A stretch of DNA of 64,000 bases, taken from assembly GCF_900176425.1 (NCBI RefSeq), contig NZ_FWXS01000001.1, positions 434,001 through 498,000 of the forward strand, written 5' to 3'. Position numbers and translations under genes: made by a program. Below, piece by piece: positions 1 through 8,211 of the stretch; position 1 is the stretch's first letter, and each line of letters opens with the position of its first letter. The notes under the pieces are model-generated. The model did not search any database and had not been told where the DNA came from. It saw only the letters and a list, made by a program, of their open reading frames with translations. Source of the stretch: Moheibacter sediminis (lineage in GTDB: Bacteria > Bacteroidota > Bacteroidia > Flavobacteriales > Weeksellaceae).

Positions 1-1
1 G

Positions 2-265
2 ACTTTAGCGACTTTGCTCAAAAGGATGCAGGACAAAGGTTTTGTGGATTTTGAACTTTTCGGGAATTCAAGAAGGTATTTTGCGCTGGTCAGAAAAGAA
101 GATTATTTCTCAGGGCAGATGAATGGAATCATCAAAAATTTCTTCAACAATTCGGCATTGCAGTTTGCTTCTTTTTTCACTTCTTCGGCAAATCTGTCGG
201 ACAAGGAATTAGAAGATTTGAAAAAAATAGTGGATAAAGAACTTAAAAAAAGACAAGATGATTGA
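2..265 (+). CDS. BlaI/MecI/CopY-family transcriptional repressor, C-terminal part (5' end outside window)
   Basis: The reading frame is open from base 2, so the gene starts to the left of the window and only the last 87 or so residues are seen. The visible start, TLATLLKRMQDKGFV, matches the recognition-helix and wing region of the BlaI/MecI winged-helix fold; the rest (a stretch with FSGQMNGIIKNFF and a charged helix ending in KKRQDD) fits the dimerisation domain. The stop overlaps the start of the M56 protease by 8 bases, the usual BlaI-BlaR1 arrangement in Bacteroidota. Family knowledge: such repressors keep the pair silent until the membrane protease triggers their cleavage. The ligand and targets here are unknown. 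Confidence 0.85.
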   Translation, partial: TLATLLKRMQDKGFVDFELFGNSRRYFALVRKEDYFSGQMNGIIKNFFNNSALQFASFFTSSANLSDKELEDLKKIVDKELKKRQDD

Positions 266-1925
266 ACTGATTTTTAAAACCTTAGCCTGTTCCGGATTGT
301 TTATCGCATTTTATTTGTTGATTTTACAACGTGAAAAAATGTTTGCTTTCAACCGCTTTTATTTGATTGCAACTTTGCTGCTTTCGTTTGCGATTCCTTT
401 TATGGAATTTGGAATGAACCAAATGGAAAATGTTCCTGTTGTTGCGGAAGTAATTCCGGTCGAAATCGCCAAAAATGATATAAATATAGCTGAACTGGTT
501 GCTCAGAAAAATGTAGAAAAACAAACAATTTCAACTGCAGGTAGTTCTCAATCAACATTCAATTGGTGGATTTTAGTTCCGTTGATTTATCTGGTTCTGA
601 CTTTGGTGATGTTGCTTCGATTTATTTCTAATTTGTTGAATTTATTTGTAATGACACGAATGAATGATAGGATTCAGAAACAAGGATTTACAATAGTTTC
701 AGTTAAAACTGATATTTCGACTTTTAGTTTTTTCAATTATTTATTTGTTCCAAAAAATGAAATTCATTCTGAAAGGATCCAACCTGAAATTTTCCGTCAC
801 GAATTGGCACACATGAAACAAAAACACAGTTTTGATGTGCTCTTGATTGAATTCCTGAAAATATTTTTCTGGTTCAATCCATTCCTTTATATGTATAAAA
901 AATCAATTCAAACCAATCACGAATTCCTTGCGGATGCTGAAGTGTTGAATCAAAATCTCGATACCGTTCATTATCAGCGGCTTTTGTTAGAGAAGGTTTC
1001 TGCAAAATCACAAACCGCCTTGGCAAGCCCGTTTAATTATTTAGTAACCAAAAAAAGATTTATTATGATGACAAAAAAGACTTCTAGAATGAAAACCATA
1101 GCGTTAAAATTATTCAGCATTCCGCTATTGGTCATAACTATGCTCGTATTCAGCGAGAAAGTTTCCGCTCAGGTTCAACCCGGAAAAGGTGTCTCAAAAG
1201 AAATGTTCCGCGAATACAAAAAACAAGTTCGTAAAGCAACGGTAAAAGTTAAAAATGCAGACGGAACCAAAACGGAAAAAATTCAAACTGAAAACCTTGA
1301 CACAGAATTGCTTGCCAATATTTATAACCAAATGAGTGACGAGCAGAAATTGAAAGTAAAACCGCTTCCACAGAACAAAAGCTTTAATTTGAATCTTGGA
1401 GACTTAGGTGTTCATTTAGGTAATTTGGGTGTAGAGCTCGGTGATATGGGTGTTGACTTGGGTAACATAAATGTTGACTTAGGTGACCTTGGTGTAGAAT
1501 TGGGCAATTTGGGCGTTGATTTAGGGGATATGTTTTCTTCTCCGGAATTCTTGGACTTAATTGCCGGTATTAATATTGATTCGGAAGAAATTCAGAAATA
1601 TGCGGATTCACCTGAAATGCAGAAAAAAATAAAAGAAATTGAAAAGAAAGCAGCCGAAATTGAAAAATATTATGATTCTCCTGAATTTAACAAAAAAATT
1701 AAGGATATCGAAGACAGAGCCGCAGAAATAGAGAAATACTATGACTCGCCGGAATTCAAGAAAAAAATAGAAGATATCGAGCGCAAAGCTGCTGAAATAG
1801 AAAAATACTACGATTCTCCTGAGTTTCAAAACAAAATCAAAGAAATAGAAAGAAAGGCAGAAGAAATGGGTAAAGAGGCTGAGAAAAAAGCTGCAGAAGC
1901 GGAAAGAAAAGCTAAAAAAGCCTAA
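258..1925 (+). CDS. M56-family (BlaR1-like) membrane metallopeptidase with repeat-rich C-terminus
   Basis: 555 residues. The N-terminal half has hydrophobic segments near residues 5-23, 36-52 and 104-126. The zinc motif HELAH lies at 181-185 and a downstream NHEFLADAE supplies the further glutamate typical of M56 peptidases. A fourth membrane segment (about 282-302) is followed by a large presumably periplasmic tail instead of a penicillin-binding sensor domain. That tail has two repeat blocks: six 7-residue units of the form LGxLGVx (about 379-425) and four 23-residue charged units containing EKYYDSPEF (about 442-533), ending in a Lys/Ala/Glu coiled coil. Translationally coupled to the BlaI-like repressor. 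It probably senses an envelope signal and relieves repression; the beta-lactam role of true BlaR1 is not supported because the sensor domain is absent. Confidence 0.85.
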   Translation: MIELIFKTLACSGLFIAFYLLILQREKMFAFNRFYLIATLLLSFAIPFMEFGMNQMENVPVVAEVIPVEIAKNDINIAELVAQKNVEKQTISTAGSSQSTFNWWILVPLIYLVLTLVMLLRFISNLLNLFVMTRMNDRIQKQGFTIVSVKTDISTFSFFNYLFVPKNEIHSERIQPEIFRHELAHMKQKHSFDVLLIEFLKIFFWFNPFLYMYKKSIQTNHEFLADAEVLNQNLDTVHYQRLLLEKVSAKSQTALASPFNYLVTKKRFIMMTKKTSRMKTIALKLFSIPLLVITMLVFSEKVSAQVQPGKGVSKEMFREYKKQVRKATVKVKNADGTKTEKIQTENLDTELLANIYNQMSDEQKLKVKPLPQNKSFNLNLGDLGVHLGNLGVELGDMGVDLGNINVDLGDLGVELGNLGVDLGDMFSSPEFLDLIAGINIDSEEIQKYADSPEMQKKIKEIEKKAAEIEKYYDSPEFNKKIKDIEDRAAEIEKYYDSPEFKKKIEDIERKAAEIEKYYDSPEFQNKIKEIERKAEEMGKEAEKKAAEAERKAKKA

Positions 1926-1996
1926 AGAAAATAAATAGCAAAGACGCAATACATCATGTCTTTGTACAGTTTCTCAATAATTTTTTGTTTCAAGAT

Positions 1997-2033
1997 AAAG
2001 CCGGATTTTATAGTCCGGCTTTATTTATTTTTT
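1997..2033 (+). terminator. Rho-independent terminator after the M56 gene
   Basis: Nine-base perfect stem AAAGCCGGA / TCCGGCTTT (1997-2005 and 2014-2022) with an 8-base loop, followed by a T-rich run. It lies between two convergent genes and stops the upstream plus-strand transcript. Confidence 0.8.
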
Positions 2034-4308
2034 AATCTTTTCCAGTTAAAATCAAACAAGAAGGAATGTCCGAAAGCCAAAGACTTTTTGATTCTACCAA
2101 TTTTTTCCAGGTTTCCAGACTAACCAACATCAAATCATTTTTTTTCAAAAGTTCTTTATCGATAGTTTTATCATGAATCAAACTGATATGATTCGGTGCT
2201 GTATGCTCGATGGCACGGATCGATTCTTTGATTTCGGCATTGGTTTTTATCTGATTCGCAACATCTAATATTGTAATCTGAGACGAAGAATTATTGATGA
2301 ATTTTTGTGCGAAATTCATCAGAAATACATCTTCTTTTGATAAAATAGGAATGAAAATTCTATCTAGTTTTTCTAATTCTTTATCGATTAAAACCCCAAC
2401 CGGAACTTTAGATTTGCTTAGGATCAATTCAGTTCCTTCGTCAAAAGGCGAATTTTCAAATATGTTTTGCCTTCCCGTAACCTGACCGAGAATATTTTTT
2501 GGATTGATGATTTTTGTAGTAAATCCTAAAACTCTTCCGAGTAAACTTCCTTCAAAAATAGAATGCCCAACCCCGATTAGCAATAAATCATATTCTCCCT
2601 TGTTGGCAACTTCGACTATATCTCCGCCAATGTCATTTGAACCTTTGAACAAAGTGGTAATCTCCTGATCCAGATTATTGGATTCTTCAATAATTGGCTC
2701 AAAACTTTCTTTCTCATATTCATCCATGTTATAATGGTGCAAATCATCGGTGGGAGAGAGGTGCATCGCAGTTATGGAGGCGTTTCCATTCAAAGTACGA
2801 ATCATCCCGTCAGCCAATTTCAACAAAGACCTTCCGCGTTCAGGATTGCCAAATGAAATGAGAATTTTGTATTTGCTAATTTCCGAAACTTCCTGCAAAG
2901 CATTTTCTGATTTTGATTTAAATGCCCAATTGATAAAATCCATTGCCGGTCCCGTCATGAAAGTCGTTACCAATGCCATGATGACCATCATCGCAAATAT
3001 TTCAGGCGAAAGTACACCCAAATCGTAACCGATATTAAGCACGACGAGCTCCATCAATCCGCGCGTATTCATCAAGGCACCGATGGACAAACTGTCTTTC
3101 CAGTTTTGTCCGACAAATTTTGCTGCCAATGCGCTTCCTACGAATTTTCCGACTACAGCAACCACAATGATTAAACCTGTGATTTTCCAAAGTTCAATGT
3201 CATTTAACAAACCGATTTGTGTCCGTAACCCCGTGAAAACAAAGAATAGCGGAAGTAATAAAACCATCCCGACATCTTCCACTTTTTCGATGAATAAATT
3301 TCTGAATTTTGCGCTTTCAGGCATAATTGCTCCTGCCATAAATGCTCCAAACAATGCATGGATTCCGATTACTTCAGTTGCATAAGAGGAAAGAATTAAT
3401 ACAATAAAGAAAATGGCAACAATCGGTTTGCTTAAACTTCCTTTGGTCGAATGCAAATCACCGATTCGTTTCAAAAATGGACGAACGGCTTTGATCATAA
3501 AAATCACATAAATGACAGCCAATACAATGACATACAATGAACTAACGAATGAGCCTGCTTTGACAATGGCAATCACAGCTGCTAAAATACACCAGGCCGT
3601 GATGTCATCTGCTGCTGCACAAGTAATTACAATCGTTCCCAATCGGGAGCGTTGAATGCCACGTTCTTGTACAATCCGTGCGAGTACCGGAAATGCGGTA
3701 ACGCTCATAGCAATTCCGATGAACAATCCGAAAGATGAGAATTCAATATTGTCCGGGGCAAATCTTTCAAAAAGAAAATAAGACATCCCCATCCCCAACG
3801 CAAATGGGAAAATGATACTTGCATGACTGATCACAACCGCATCATGCGCTTTGTTTCTCAGGATTTTCAAATCGAGTTCCATCCCTACGATGAACATGAA
3901 TAAAATTAATCCTATCTGACTGAGGAATTGTAAATTACCCAAAGATTCCATTGGGAATAAAACCGCAGAAACATCTGGAAAATGCATTCCCAAAAATGAA
4001 GGCCCCAGCATGATACCCGCAATCATTTCTCCAATCACAGTGGGCTGTCCGATTTTATTACAAACCCATCCAAACAAGCGCGCCACTAAAATAATAGTCA
4101 CAATCTGAGCCAATAACAAAGCCAGCGGATGTTGTAAATTATGTGCTAATGAATCGATAAATTGGTTCCAGGAATCCGGCTCCGTTTCAAAGAGTGCAAT
4201 ATTTCTTCCTTCATTGAACTTAGAACCTAAAACGATTATCCAATAAATCAAAGCCGAAAATCCTGCAATTGTACTTATATAGAAAATGAGATTTTTGAAT
4301 TTTTTCAT
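2032..4308 (-). CDS. CPA2-family cation:proton antiporter with C-terminal USP-like region
   Basis: 758 residues. After an N-terminal anchor segment, about twelve membrane helices occupy roughly residues 50-470, with the CPA2 (KefB/NapA-like) signatures VIGEMIAGIMLGPSFLG, the acidic pair in CAAADDITAWCILA and LFGAFMAGAIMP. The conserved DD in the transport core fits electrogenic exchange of Na+ or K+ for protons. The remaining 280 or so residues are soluble and resemble two degenerate universal-stress-protein folds (ISFGNPERGRSLLKLADGMI), common on bacterial members of this family and probably regulatory. The ion cannot be chosen from sequence. It stands alone, with its own promoter upstream and the LytTR genes in the same direction behind a 126-base gap. 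Confidence 0.88.
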   Translation of the reverse strand: MKKFKNLIFYISTIAGFSALIYWIIVLGSKFNEGRNIALFETEPDSWNQFIDSLAHNLQHPLALLLAQIVTIILVARLFGWVCNKIGQPTVIGEMIAGIMLGPSFLGMHFPDVSAVLFPMESLGNLQFLSQIGLILFMFIVGMELDLKILRNKAHDAVVISHASIIFPFALGMGMSYFLFERFAPDNIEFSSFGLFIGIAMSVTAFPVLARIVQERGIQRSRLGTIVITCAAADDITAWCILAAVIAIVKAGSFVSSLYVIVLAVIYVIFMIKAVRPFLKRIGDLHSTKGSLSKPIVAIFFIVLILSSYATEVIGIHALFGAFMAGAIMPESAKFRNLFIEKVEDVGMVLLLPLFFVFTGLRTQIGLLNDIELWKITGLIIVVAVVGKFVGSALAAKFVGQNWKDSLSIGALMNTRGLMELVVLNIGYDLGVLSPEIFAMMVIMALVTTFMTGPAMDFINWAFKSKSENALQEVSEISKYKILISFGNPERGRSLLKLADGMIRTLNGNASITAMHLSPTDDLHHYNMDEYEKESFEPIIEESNNLDQEITTLFKGSNDIGGDIVEVANKGEYDLLLIGVGHSIFEGSLLGRVLGFTTKIINPKNILGQVTGRQNIFENSPFDEGTELILSKSKVPVGVLIDKELEKLDRIFIPILSKEDVFLMNFAQKFINNSSSQITILDVANQIKTNAEIKESIRAIEHTAPNHISLIHDKTIDKELLKKNDLMLVSLETWKKLVESKSLWLSDIPSCLILTGKD

Positions 4309-4345
4309 GTGTAAATTATTAGAATACCTCTATATGAATTTTGCT

Positions 4346-4373
4346 CAAAGGTAATTTGACTTTTATGGAACAA
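4346..4373 (-). promoter_or_regulatory. Candidate promoter of the antiporter gene
   Basis: On the minus strand a perfect Bacteroidota -7 box TACCTTTG (4346-4353) is preceded, 17 bases upstream, by ATTG as a -33 element. The start codon lies 38 bases downstream of the -7 box. Confidence 0.45.
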
Positions 4374-4434
4374 TGTTAAGGTTGGGATTAATTAAAGGCA
4401 GAATGTAATGAGGCAGAAAAATTATGTAATGAAA

Positions 4435-5154
4435 TCAAAACTGAACTTTTCTTAAGAAATTTTCGCGGTAAATTTCGCTCAAAGTCAAGCGCAAAAAACT
4501 ACCCGGAGTCGTTGGGATATTTGTGGTAATTTCATCAAAAGAAAACACCTGGACGGTCTTTAAAGCAACCATTTCTTTTTTGTTAATTTGACAAAATGAA
4601 TGCGCCGGAAGGATTTTCTGTAATTTATCAAACGAAATATTTTTCAAAGTCAAAACCGAACCATCCATCATTTGAACAACTTTGTCGCGGCTGTCGATTT
4701 CAGAAGTTTTGATATAAGCCGGCTGGTCAAAAAATACAATCGCTTTTCCTTTGTCAGTATTGAATTGCGCAAATTCTTTCTTCGGAACTTTCTGTCGAAA
4801 TCTGTCCAATGCTTTGGCAACAGCCTGTTGCAATCTTTCTTTTTTCACGGGTTTTCTGACATAATCCACCGCATCCAAATCAAAAGCTTCCACTGCATAT
4901 TCTTTGTAAGCTGTCGTGAAAATAATCAATTTAGAATCGAGTAAATTAGCGACTTGCAGACCATTCATCGTCGGCATTTCAATATCAAGGATGCACAAAT
5001 CGAAATCATAATTATTCATTTCAGACAAGAAAACTTCAGGGCTGTTGAATGCCTTTACAACTTCCAATTCAGGAATTTGTTCGCACATCATTTTCAGATA
5101 AGTCAGTCCAGGCAGCTCATCATCGAGCAGCAAGCATTTTAGCTTTGTGTTCAA
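4435..5154 (-). CDS. LytTR-family response regulator
   Basis: 239 residues. The receiver domain (about 4-120) has the acidic pair DD at 11-12, phosphoacceptor Asp57 in CILDIEMP, the Thr of IFTTAY and the Lys of VRKPVKK. The C-terminal part (about 135-239) is a LytTR DNA-binding domain (AYIKTSEIDSRDKVVQMMDGS, with the later SFCQINKKEMVALKTV). The start overlaps the histidine kinase gene upstream by 35 bases, so the two are one transcription unit and almost certainly one signalling pair. Family knowledge: LytS/LytTR systems in Bacteroidota often act on envelope or transport genes; target genes cannot be named here. Confidence 0.9.
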   Translation of the reverse strand: MNTKLKCLLLDDELPGLTYLKMMCEQIPELEVVKAFNSPEVFLSEMNNYDFDLCILDIEMPTMNGLQVANLLDSKLIIFTTAYKEYAVEAFDLDAVDYVRKPVKKERLQQAVAKALDRFRQKVPKKEFAQFNTDKGKAIVFFDQPAYIKTSEIDSRDKVVQMMDGSVLTLKNISFDKLQKILPAHSFCQINKKEMVALKTVQVFSFDEITTNIPTTPGSFLRLTLSEIYRENFLRKVQF

Positions 5155-5899
5155 GAAGATTTATTTTTAAATGGGCAATGTAAACGTCGCCTTCGGCAAA
5201 TCGCTCCAGTTTGAAATTGTCTTTGTAAATGATTTTTAAACGTTGGTCAAGCGTTTCGGTTCCGATTCCGCTTTTCTCTTTTTGCAAAGGACTTCGAGGT
5301 GAAATTTTATTGGCAACAGTCAACGAAAAAGTATTGTCACGAAATTCAAAAGTTACTGCAATAAAGGCATTTTGACTTTGTAGATCTGCATGTTTGAAGG
5401 CATTTTCAATGAAATCAATTGAAATCATCGGAGCCAATAATCTTTGCTCGTAAAGTGGCTCATTTTCATTGATTTTAGATTTAACTTTCAACTCAAAAAG
5501 CGGACTTACTTTTATTTTATTGATCTCAATCAAATTCATTGCAAATTCGATTTCTTCCTTTGGAGTAACGAATTTTTTCCGGCTTTCATAAAGGATATAA
5601 TCCAAAACATTCGCCAATTTATCCAGTGCAAAATAAGTCTGATAAGCGTGGGATTGAATCGTATTCAAAATATTTTTAAACAAATGCGGATTGAGTTTCG
5701 ATTCCAGACTTTCGAGCTGAAGCGTGTTGATTTTTCGCTCAAATTCATAAAAACGAACTTCGATTTCTTTTTTTTGTTTGTTGGATTTTTCAAGGCGGTA
5801 AATCAAATATCCGATTACTGCAAGCACTACCACGCCCACAATTATCAAAATATTTAAAGAAATCTCAGAACCTTGCATCGACAAAATCGTTTCCTGCAA
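5120..5899 (-). CDS. LytS-type sensor histidine kinase (His_kinase/HATPase)
   Basis: 259 residues with a single membrane helix at about 15-33, a short coiled coil, then the LytS phosphoacceptor motif LNPHLFKNILN. The ATPase domain has an N-box (IDFIENAFKHAD) and a G-box (KSGIGTETLDQRL). There is no extracellular sensor domain to speak of: only about 14 residues precede the helix, so it probably senses within the membrane or through a partner. The gene overlaps the LytTR regulator downstream by 35 bases. It is smaller than typical Bacteroidota members that carry a TPR or two-component propeller sensor. Confidence 0.88.
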   Translation of the reverse strand: MQETILSMQGSEISLNILIIVGVVVLAVIGYLIYRLEKSNKQKKEIEVRFYEFERKINTLQLESLESKLNPHLFKNILNTIQSHAYQTYFALDKLANVLDYILYESRKKFVTPKEEIEFAMNLIEINKIKVSPLFELKVKSKINENEPLYEQRLLAPMISIDFIENAFKHADLQSQNAFIAVTFEFRDNTFSLTVANKISPRSPLQKEKSGIGTETLDQRLKIIYKDNFKLERFAEGDVYIAHLKINLLEHKAKMLAAR

Positions 5900-5931
5900 A
5901 GTTAAATCTTATTTGAAAACAAACCGAGAAA

Positions 5932-6450
5932 CTATTTCGGCGGATATTTTTTGAATAATTTCGAAACACCTTTTTGGATGTTGGCTTCGCGCATTTCAGG
6001 CGAAGCATTTACAGGCATTTGTATATCAAGCCGGCCTTCCCAAACCAGATTTCCTTCGGTTGTGGTCATCGTGACTTTGTAGTTTTGATTTAATTTTTCT
6101 GAATTAATCGGAATCCCAAATCCGACAGAAGTTCCAAATCCTCCGCTTCCTCCGCCCATGCCGACTCCAACACTTGAACTTTGGTTTTCAGAAATGAATT
6201 CTTCTGGAACGACATTGATAATCACATCCGGATTGCCTGACTCATTCAAGCCTTTCGCTGCCAATTCCTGATTTAAACTTTGTTTCAATCTTGCTTCGTC
6301 CAATTCTCCTAAAGAACCAGAAGTTAATTCGACCGAATAATTTTTAATCTGACTGAAATCCTGACTGCGGTCATAATCAACCGTTACCGTTTGGGTGCTG
6401 CAAGCCGCTAATAACAAAATCGAAAAACTAAGTAAAATGAATTTTTTCAT
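5932..6450 (-). CDS. DUF4136-domain lipoprotein
   Basis: 172 residues from the chosen start; an in-frame ATG two codons upstream also exists, but MKKFILLSF is the ordinary signal-peptide start. A lipobox LLAAC is followed by a short linker and a DUF4136 domain (VDYDRSQDFSQIKNYSV at its start, GNLVWEGRLDIQMP near its end). A glycine-rich loop lies in the middle (GVGMGGGSGGFGTSVGFG). Expected at the inner or outer membrane facing the periplasm. The function of the family is not known. It lies 32 bases from the kinase gene on the same strand, so it could be co-transcribed with the LytS/LytTR pair, but this is only inferred from spacing. Confidence 0.82.
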   Translation of the reverse strand: MKKFILLSFSILLLAACSTQTVTVDYDRSQDFSQIKNYSVELTSGSLGELDEARLKQSLNQELAAKGLNESGNPDVIINVVPEEFISENQSSSVGVGMGGGSGGFGTSVGFGIPINSEKLNQNYKVTMTTTEGNLVWEGRLDIQMPVNASPEMREANIQKGVSKLFKKYPPK

Positions 6451-6469
6451 GAACAATTAATAACAAAAA

Positions 6470-7018
6470 TTATTCCTTTTGTAATCTTCGTTGTTTAATA
6501 AGTTTGTTTGAGAAGTAAACAATTAAAATTGAGTTGAGTACAAATAAATAATAACCGATTTTAATTTGATTTATATTTTCTATTGACTTGATTAAATATA
6601 GATTCAAAGTTGATGAAAATAGAATAATCAAATTTATAATACTTAACACATAAATGATTTTGAGTTTTTCTCTAAAAGAAAAAATTAAAATTAAAATTGA
6701 AAGAATGAGTATCACAGTAAAAGCACAAAATGACCAAAAAGTTCTATCAAAAAAGTTATCTAGTCTGAAGTCATCTAAACTTACAAGTGACAATGAGTAA
6801 AAGTTAAAAGTATAATTTTCCTTTTTATCTTCAGTTAACTTTCGTGCTTTTTCATCCTTAAGAAAATCATTATTTTCATAAGGTGTAGATTTTGTAACTT
6901 CTATTTGTTCTTTTACTGAAAATCTAATTTCCTCATCCGAGCAAGTCCTCATGAAAGGCAAAAAGAAAATTACAAACGAAAAGACAGCTAAAGCCCGTAA
7001 GGTAAAGATGGTTTTCAT
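6470..7018 (-). CDS. Hypothetical membrane protein
   Basis: 182 residues, no family recognised. It begins with a membrane or signal segment (about 7-24), then a roughly 65-residue hydrophilic, Lys/Glu-rich loop holding one Cys (TCSDEE), then three hydrophobic helices (about 92-112, 118-137 and 147-170) and a basic tail. The gene is more AT-rich than its neighbours. It lies between the NUDIX and DUF4136 genes, all on the minus strand with 5-20 base gaps, so a shared transcript is likely. The AT-rich composition and lack of recognisable relatives suggest a fast-evolving or acquired gene. Confidence 0.6.
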   Translation of the reverse strand: MKTIFTLRALAVFSFVIFFLPFMRTCSDEEIRFSVKEQIEVTKSTPYENNDFLKDEKARKLTEDKKENYTFNFYSLSLVSLDDFRLDNFFDRTFWSFCAFTVILILSILILIFSFREKLKIIYVLSIINLIILFSSTLNLYLIKSIENINQIKIGYYLFVLNSILIVYFSNKLIKQRRLQKE

Positions 7019-7023
7019 TGCTT

Positions 7024-7542
7024 TTAGATGTACAATTTCAAATGTTCTTCAACAGCCTTTCTAAGGGATTCAAATCCAATTTCTTCCAGATTTATTTCCG
7101 ACATTTTAATCCATTTTACAGACTGGATTTCAGATTCTTCCAATGTTAATTCAGCATTTTCAGGGCATTCTACGATGAAAATTAAATCTTCAGTTTTGTA
7201 AGGAATTCCTTTGTATAAATAATTATTGGGAAAGGATTTGAAATATTTAAAACGCTCCGAATCAATGTTCAGATTTAATTCTTCCTTCAATTCACGCGCG
7301 CAAGTTTCTTCAGCCGTTTCGTCCGGATCGGTAAATCCACCCGGCAAATCCAGCATTCCCAATTTCGGCTCGCGGTTTCTGACGGTAAAAAGCATCTCAT
7401 CCCTTCTGATGATAATTACCGCAACGGCCGTCGCAACATTTTGAAAATAAACCATCCCGCAATCAAAACATTCAAATCTTCTGTTGTTTTCAAATTGGAT
7501 GTTTTGCGATGCGCAATTGGGACAAAATTTAAAGTAACTCAT
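7024..7542 (-). CDS. NUDIX hydrolase with N-terminal zinc ribbon
   Basis: 172 residues. The first 35 residues form a zinc ribbon (CPNC at 8-11 and CFDC further on), as in NudC-like and NADH-pyrophosphatase-like enzymes. The NUDIX domain follows, with a complete Nudix box: GGFTDPDE, then EETCARELKEEL holding the REXXEE core that binds the catalytic metal. The length and the ribbon suggest a nucleoside diphosphate derivative or NAD(H)-type substrate, but the SQPWPFPxS signature of NADH pyrophosphatases is not visible, so the substrate is left open. It is first in the minus-strand run and divergent from bcp. Confidence 0.88.
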   Translation of the reverse strand: MSYFKFCPNCASQNIQFENNRRFECFDCGMVYFQNVATAVAVIIIRRDEMLFTVRNREPKLGMLDLPGGFTDPDETAEETCARELKEELNLNIDSERFKYFKSFPNNYLYKGIPYKTEDLIFIVECPENAELTLEESEIQSVKWIKMSEINLEEIGFESLRKAVEEHLKLYI

Positions 7543-7601
7543 TTTTAATGGTTTAATTCATAACAAACAATCAGCGTGCCGTTTTGTTGGGTAAATTTAG
7601 G

Positions 7602-7609
7602 TAAATTTG
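7602..7609 (+). promoter_or_regulatory. Candidate -7 promoter box of bcp
   Basis: TAAATTTG, a perfect match to TAnnTTTG, 23 bases upstream of the chosen bcp start. A TTTG at 7583-7586 is a possible -33 element with a short 15-base spacer. The position argues against the longer upstream reading of the gene from 7576. Confidence 0.4.
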
Positions 7610-7632
7610 TGCAAAACGATAAATCGCAGCGA

Positions 7633-8082
7633 ATGTTACAAAAAGGACAGAAAGTGCCTGATTTTCAGGGGTCAGATCAAGATGGAAATACAATAAAATC
7701 ATCGGATTATAAAGGTAAGAAATATGTTTTGTTTTTCTACCCAAAGGCGAGTACGCCTGGTTGTACAGCAGAAGCGTGCGATTTGCGCGACAATGAAGAA
7801 GCATTGAAAGCGAAAGGATATGAAATCATCGGCGTAAGTGCGGATTCGGTCAAAAGACAGAAAAATTTCGCGACAAAATATGACTTAAACTATCCATTGA
7901 TTGCAGATGAAAACAGAGAAGTTATAGAAGCTTTTGGCGTTTGGGGACCCAAGAAATTTATGGGAAGAGAATTTGACGGAATCCATCGAACTACCTTTCT
8001 AATTGATGAAAAAGGAATCATCGAAGAAGTCATTGAAAAGGTAAAAACAAAAGAACACGCAAAACAAATTCTGGAAATTTAA
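7633..8082 (+). CDS. bcp: Thioredoxin-dependent thiol peroxidase (peroxiredoxin Q / BCP)
   Basis: 149 residues from the ATG at 7633. An in-frame start at 7576 would add 19 residues unlike the family and would lie upstream of the probable promoter. The peroxidatic cysteine sits in PKASTPGCTAEACDL, with the second cysteine five residues later (CTAEAC), the 2-Cys BCP pattern. GVSADSVKRQKNFATKYDLNYPLIAD and GIHRTTFLIDEKG are standard for the fold. It reduces hydrogen peroxide and organic hydroperoxides in the cytoplasm using thioredoxin. It sits 129 bases before recA on the same strand; co-transcription is possible, but recA has its own promoter-like box. Confidence 0.93.
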   Translation: MLQKGQKVPDFQGSDQDGNTIKSSDYKGKKYVLFFYPKASTPGCTAEACDLRDNEEALKAKGYEIIGVSADSVKRQKNFATKYDLNYPLIADENREVIEAFGVWGPKKFMGREFDGIHRTTFLIDEKGIIEEVIEKVKTKEHAKQILEI

Positions 8083-8131
8083 TTTGTGGATAATTTTATT
8101 TACAACGACACGTTTTGTCACTTTTTCCAAT

Positions 8132-8139
8132 TAATTTTG
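8132..8139 (+). promoter_or_regulatory. Candidate -7 promoter box of recA
   Basis: TAATTTTG (TAnnTTTG) 72 bases upstream of the recA ATG. The nearest TTTG (8114-8117) is only 14 bases away, so the -33 element is uncertain. No clear LexA-type palindrome was noticed in the leader. Confidence 0.3.
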
Positions 8140-8211
8140 AAACAAATAAAAGAACATAATTATAAGGGTTGAAACCTCAAACTTTGAGCCTTAAACTTAA
8201 AACATTAGAAA

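Noticed and set aside
258-1925. Beta-lactam resistance pair (BlaI-BlaR1)
   Set aside because: No penicillin-binding sensor domain and no beta-lactamase gene nearby; a general envelope sensor is more likely.
1608-1949. Minus-strand frame rich in Phe opposite the M56 gene
   Set aside because: It is the antisense of the Lys/Glu repeats and has no independent support.
7576-7632. 19-codon N-terminal extension of Bcp
   Set aside because: It would start upstream of the TAAATTTG promoter box, and the family begins at the MLQKG-type start.
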